Of a DNA stretch of 8,333 bases, positions 5,327 to 8,333 are shown in pieces. This DNA comes from UBA3775 sp964625275. GTDB taxonomy: Bacteria; Bacillota; Clostridia; Lachnospirales; Lachnospiraceae. The position numbers and the translations under genes are program-made. The DNA lies in the NCBI GenBank assembly GCA_964625275.1, contig CAZVBH010000092.1, positions 1 to 8,333 on the forward strand, written 5' to 3'. The notes under the pieces were generated by a model, which was not told the DNA's origin, ran no database searches, and saw nothing but the letters and a program-made list of their open reading frames with translations. Position 1 is the first letter of the stretch, and each line of letters begins with the position of its first letter.

Positions 5327-5617
5327 TTACACTTCGTCCTGTCTAACGCACAAAAATCTGAGAACATTTTCCATGATACGTACACGGCTTTCAACCTGTG
5401 CCGGAACTGTTGACTCAGCATCGAACTGGATGAAATAGTAATAACCTTCTTTCATCTTCTGGATTTCATAAGCTAATCTCTGCTTCTCTTTAGCATCAAC
5501 ATTAGTTACAACACCGCCTGCTGTTGTAATATAATCCTGAACCTTTGCAACGAGAGCTGCTCTAGCCTCATCCTCGATCTTTGTACTTACAACTAAGACT
5601 AATTCATACTTATTCAT
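5327..5617 (-). CDS. rpsF: 30S ribosomal protein S6
   Basis: S6 is a small-subunit protein that pairs with S18 on the central domain of 16S rRNA. The 96-residue protein begins MNKYELVLVVSTKIEDEA and contains VTNVDAKEKQRLAYEIQKMKEGYYYFIQFDA and RIMENVLRFLCVR, the standard alpha/beta ferredoxin-like pattern. The ATG at 5615-5617 was chosen because the conserved N-terminus starts here and AGGAGGTG lies about eleven bases upstream. The frame stays open for 37 more codons, but that stretch lies in the promoter and leader. It is the first gene of rpsF-ssb-rpsR. Members of this operon are often autoregulated by the S6:S18 complex on the leader, which here is structured. Confidence 0.97.
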   Translation of the reverse strand: MNKYELVLVVSTKIEDEARAALVAKVQDYITTAGGVVTNVDAKEKQRLAYEIQKMKEGYYYFIQFDAESTVPAQVESRVRIMENVLRFLCVRQDEV

Positions 5618-5630
5618 AGTTGTCTTGCAC

Positions 5631-5694
5631 CTCCTTCTGGTCTCTGGCCCCCAATTCGTTTGGGAGCAAGGAATATTTGTGTAGTCACCACATT
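5631..5694 (-). promoter_or_regulatory. Structured rpsF leader, possible S6:S18 autoregulatory site
   Basis: In the transcript, CTCCCAA (5666-5660) pairs with TTGGGGG (5654-5648), allowing one G-U pair, around a 5-base loop. TCCTT (5672-5668) can pair with AAGGA (5636-5632), which is part of the rpsF ribosome binding site. Folding could thus hide the site. In many bacteria the rpsF leader binds S6:S18 to shut down translation. I cannot see the published CCG core clearly, so this assignment rests on position and pairing. Confidence 0.45.
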
Positions 5695-5699
5695 TCGAT

Positions 5700-5728
5700 A
5701 GTCTATCACAAAAAGCAGTAAAAAGCAA
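5700..5728 (-). promoter_or_regulatory. rpsF operon promoter
   Basis: On the minus strand TTGCTT (5723-5728) is followed after 17 bases by TAGACT (5700-5705), with TGA directly before the -10 box (extended -10). The perfect 14-bp palindrome TATTTTCGAAAATA (5733-5746) lies just upstream of the -35 box. Its role is unclear. Confidence 0.7.
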
Positions 5729-5754
5729 GGAGTATTTTCGAAAATAGGGGCTTT

Positions 5755-5922
5755 TTAATCATCATAGTAAATATCTTCCTTTGCACTTATTGCAGATTTT
5801 CCAATCAATTCAAATAACGTATATCTGTAAGAATCCTTTACCACATTAATCACAACCAATATCAATAAAATTACAGCTATAGCAATTATTATTTTTAATA
5901 TTTTTTTAGATTTAGCTTTCAT
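5755..5922 (-). CDS. 55-residue single-pass membrane peptide, unknown function
   Basis: This short gene encodes MKAKSKKILK followed by a continuous hydrophobic helix (about residues 10-28, rich in Ile, Val and Leu) and a polar, acidic tail ending IYYDD. The topology predicted is a lysine-rich cytoplasmic N-terminus, one membrane helix and a short outer tail. AAGGTG lies about ten bases before the ATG, and codon use is AT-rich like the accessory genes upstream. It ends 26 bases before the rpsF -35 box, with no good terminator. It could be a small accessory or immunity-type membrane protein of the RHS cassette, but nothing in the sequence names a function. Being short, it could also be a truncated remnant of a longer membrane protein. 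Confidence 0.55.
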   Translation of the reverse strand: MKAKSKKILKIIIAIAVILLILVVINVVKDSYRYTLFELIGKSAISAKEDIYYDD

Positions 5923-5964
5923 TATATATACACCTTACTTAAACATATAGATAAATTTTGTAAA

Positions 5965-6153
5965 TTAATCTACTGCAATAATTTTAACTATCACATTATC
6001 GCAAACACTGGCACGTTCTATATTGGGATTATTCCAATAATAAATTTTTAATTTTTGACAATTTCCTGTTATAAGTCCACCATGTTTTTTAAACTTGCAA
6101 TATCCATATAGTTCATCTTGATATTCATATGAAAGCTTACCATAATTTATCAA
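5965..6153 (-). CDS. Doubtful 62-codon reading frame overlapping the lipoprotein gene end
   Basis: The frame opens with TTG (6151-6153) inside the last codons of the lipoprotein gene, overlaps it by 17 bases, and ends 42 bases before the 55-residue gene. The product would be MINYGKLSYEYQDELYGYCK... ending SVCDNVIVKIIAVD, with three Cys, many Tyr and Lys, and no membrane helix. No ribosome binding site precedes the TTG, and no ATG in this frame offers a better start, so it may depend on translational coupling, or be the tail of a decayed gene or a frameshifted extension of the lipoprotein. The amino-acid composition looks protein-like. I do not recognise the family. Confidence 0.3.
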   Translation of the reverse strand: MINYGKLSYEYQDELYGYCKFKKHGGLITGNCQKLKIYYWNNPNIERASVCDNVIVKIIAVD

Positions 6154-7360
6154 GATAAACGACTTTTATTTCAGTGTCTGAACTTAACCCTTCCATTTCT
6201 ATTTTCGTTTCTATAACCGATAATACTCCGTCATTTATAATAGTCTGCAACTTTGATTGACTCGAATACAAAACCCTTTTTTCTCCTGTTAAATTATTTT
6301 CATATACTAAATCATAATTATCGCGGTATAAAACATGCTCACCATCAAAATAAGCTACGAAATAATTTTTAAATTTATTTGTTGCATCTTGAATTTCGAA
6401 CTTTTCAGTTTCCAAATTATACTTCAACAAATATGTTTCTTCCAAATGTTTACAGTCTTGGTCTGCATATCCAAATCTATCAGAAAACAAATTGCAAATA
6501 GCATACACATCCTGGTCATCTTGTATAGTGCAAAATCCATACGCTTTTTTATTTGGATTTATCCCTATAACGTCAAATATTTCAGATTCATATTTATCAA
6601 ATTCCGATTCATATGAGTCAATATCAAAATCAACTGAAGAGCAAAGGGTTCTACAATAATAATCTTTTTTCGATTTTGTTATATAGGAAACGTATCTTAC
6701 CATTGGATAAGGTACTGCATTTCGATAAAAGTCATAGCTGTCCCAAAATTCTCCGTCATATTGATAAAGTGTAGTATCACCCAATTCAACTACGTCTCCT
6801 GTAAGTTCATGCCATTCATCTATATTACTCAAATCAATATTCCATAATTCAGCTTCTTCAATATATTTACTGGCTATTATGTTCGTATCAACATTATAAA
6901 GATCAAAAATATCGCAACGATAATCATCAGAACTAATAGGTTCCTTATGCATAGCATAAATATATCCATCAGAATAAGATATTTTCCAAAAAGGGAAGTC
7001 ATTAATAGTGGTCAATAAATTTAATTTTTCATCATAGATTTGCAAATAATAATCTTCCTCATTAAATTCATCTATAATTTCATAGACTAAATACAGATAG
7101 TTATCACTAGCAGCTACAGAACAGATTCCGTCATTATCAAGCTGTATTGTTTGAATTTCATCACTTCCAATTTTTTTAGTATAAATTATTGATTCATAAT
7201 CATAATATCCAACAATGTAGTCACCTATCTCAGCAACATAATTTTGTCCGGCATAACAGCAAATACTGGTGTCTTCTACATCATAATTTAACGAAATTAA
7301 TATACATCCATTCAAGCTCAAACATATAATAGACATTATTACTAAATAGAATATTTTCAT
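6137..7360 (-). CDS. Putative lipoprotein of unknown function next to an RHS effector tip
   Basis: This 407-residue protein starts MKIFYLVIMSIICLSLNGC, a signal peptide with a lipobox-like LNGC (Cys19), so it is probably lipid-anchored on the outside of the membrane; Asn at -2 is not typical. The mature part is acidic, rich in Tyr and Asp, and has recurring strand-turn units such as DNYLYLVYE, YSDGYIYAMHKE and FDGEHVLYRDN, spaced roughly as in beta-propeller proteins. This fold guess is weak. Several Cys pairs (CC at 34-35) are present. GAGGAG precedes the ATG at seven bases. It follows the RHS gene after 135 bases with no terminator or convincing promoter between, so it may be cotranscribed. 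By position it is a candidate immunity or accessory protein for the RHS tip. Confidence 0.75.
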   Translation of the reverse strand: MKIFYLVIMSIICLSLNGCILISLNYDVEDTSICCYAGQNYVAEIGDYIVGYYDYESIIYTKKIGSDEIQTIQLDNDGICSVAASDNYLYLVYEIIDEFNEEDYYLQIYDEKLNLLTTINDFPFWKISYSDGYIYAMHKEPISSDDYRCDIFDLYNVDTNIIASKYIEEAELWNIDLSNIDEWHELTGDVVELGDTTLYQYDGEFWDSYDFYRNAVPYPMVRYVSYITKSKKDYYCRTLCSSVDFDIDSYESEFDKYESEIFDVIGINPNKKAYGFCTIQDDQDVYAICNLFSDRFGYADQDCKHLEETYLLKYNLETEKFEIQDATNKFKNYFVAYFDGEHVLYRDNYDLVYENNLTGEKRVLYSSQSKLQTIINDGVLSVIETKIEMEGLSSDTEIKVVYLDKLW

Positions 7361-7495
7361 AATTAACTCCTCAAATAGTTATCTTAATCGTATAATACCC
7401 ATAAGAAATATTTTTATTTTCTTTTGAGCTATAAGTCTCTTTAAAAGCCTCAAACAATTTTTTATAACATTTTAAATCAATTGTAATTATAGCTT

Positions 7496-8333
7496 TTAAT
7501 TTTTTACATCAGCCAAAAGATAATGTGAATTAAATCCAGTTATCCACCACGTGTAGTCACTCCTGTTAATTATAAGTTTTCTACCATTTCTACTAATAAG
7601 ATAATATAATCTCAAGTTCATATTTAATGCTAAATCCTTATTTACTGTCCATACACCCAAACAACTATATTGATATATACCTAATTCAGCTCCTGCTCCC
7701 AAATTTATATAATCACCTTTCCATGCCCAAAAGCAGTAGGTTTGACTGGCAAATTTAAATATGTATCGCTCTGACTCCATGTCAGTTCCAATAGCGAATA
7801 AAATGTCATATAAATTATTATATCCCATATACTGTTGCCAACAATCAAATTTAGCATAATAAATGCCAGAATTTTTTCTTGTTTCATCCATGTCTAAAAA
7901 TATTTTAGCTAATTTATCAGTAGGAATACCCAATTTAACCAACGCAAAATTAGTGAGTCTTAATACAGGTGAAACTATTGCATTAAGAGGAGCTGCACAT
8001 ACTTTAACTACTAATTGACGTACTTTTTCCCAAAAATGTCCTTCGCTATCTACTCTATTTACAGGATCATTTCCACAATATACGAAGTCATTTGAATTTA
8101 TCTTTGTACCATGAACTATGCCATATAAAGTCTCATCCGCATTCAAAAACCTTCTGGTTATCGAATCATAATACCTGCTGTTTAGGTAGTAGAAGCCTGT
8201 TTCGTTATCGTAGTAATAGCCTCTGTATCTGAACGGATTTATTCCGGCAAGCTCTTCATCTCCGGTGATTCCGGTGATGTTTCCCCATGCATCATAGGTG
8301 TAGGAGGATACTGCCGCTCCGGTTAAATCAAGG
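7496..8333 (-). CDS. RHS-repeat protein, C-terminal end with a DUF4474-like tip
   Basis: Only the last 278 residues are in the window; the gene enters from the right edge. Residues 1-98 (window numbering) are the RHS-associated core: YTYDAWGNITGITG, YRGYYYDNETGFYYLNSRYYDS, RRFLNAD and YCGNDPVNRVDSEG. Such proteins form a shell that encloses a variable C-terminal tip, often a toxin. Here the core ends with DSEG instead of the usual DPxG. A Val/Leu-rich linker follows. The last 120 residues (about 157-275) match my memory of DUF4474: IYYAKFDCWQQYMGYNNLYD, FWAWKGDYINLGAGAELGIY and YTWWITGF. The activity of this domain is not known to me. The core is visibly richer in GC than the tip, as expected when tips are exchanged. 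The TTG at 8144-8146 is an internal Leu codon, not a start. Confidence 0.9.
   Translation of the reverse strand, partial: LDLTGAAVSSYTYDAWGNITGITGDEELAGINPFRYRGYYYDNETGFYYLNSRYYDSITRRFLNADETLYGIVHGTKINSNDFVYCGNDPVNRVDSEGHFWEKVRQLVVKVCAAPLNAIVSPVLRLTNFALVKLGIPTDKLAKIFLDMDETRKNSGIYYAKFDCWQQYMGYNNLYDILFAIGTDMESERYIFKFASQTYCFWAWKGDYINLGAGAELGIYQYSCLGVWTVNKDLALNMNLRLYYLISRNGRKLIINRSDYTWWITGFNSHYLLADVKN

Noticed and set aside
5618..5728. N-terminal extension of S6
   Set aside because: The stretch overlaps the promoter and structured leader, has Cys-rich unconserved residues, and S6 normally begins at MNKYEL.
7705..7887. 60-codon minus-strand frame inside the RHS tip
   Set aside because: It is a shadow of the DUF4474-like coding frame, with no start signal.

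Overview
The window looks like a chromosomal segment of a low-GC Gram-positive anaerobe, probably a Lachnospiraceae-type clostridium. This is inferred from the HrcA/CIRCE-type heat-shock operator, strong AGGAGG ribosome binding sites, the rpsF-ssb-rpsR operon, the form of the S18 and SSB proteins, and the DUF3783 and DUF4474 families. Every gene I accept lies on the minus strand, so transcription runs from the right edge to the left edge.

Right part (about 5755-8333) is accessory DNA. The C-terminal end of an RHS-repeat protein enters from the right edge: a more GC-rich conserved RHS core, then an AT-rich variable tip resembling DUF4474. Downstream follow a 407-residue putative lipoprotein, a doubtful 62-codon TTG-start reading frame that overlaps its end, and a 55-residue single-pass membrane peptide. 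The layout resembles a polymorphic effector tip followed by immunity or accessory genes, but no activity can be proven from sequence.

Middle (about 4486-5728) is core housekeeping: rpsF (S6), ssb and rpsR (S18) in one operon, with a clear promoter, a structured leader and a GAAA-loop intrinsic terminator. Next comes a monocistronic gene for a small membrane-anchored protein of unknown function (3683-4228), with its own promoter, a roughly 170-nt 5' leader and its own terminator.

Left part: larB and larC, two of the three genes for the nickel-pincer nucleotide cofactor of lactate racemase-family enzymes, followed by a DUF3783 protein translationally overlapped with larC. They are driven by two promoters at 3489-3607. 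LarC carries a His/Cys-rich insert built partly from 36-bp tandem repeats. Between larB and larC lies a roughly 160-200 bp palindromic element with four hairpins, three of them packed into a cloverleaf closed by an 8-bp stem that includes the larB stop codon. A 15-bp direct repeat brackets it. It may be an IS200/IS605-like non-autonomous element or a structured RNA. larE and a larA-like racemase are not in the window.

Left edge: the groES-groEL heat-shock operon, with a TTGACA-17-TATAAC promoter overlapped by a CIRCE operator. groEL runs off the left edge.
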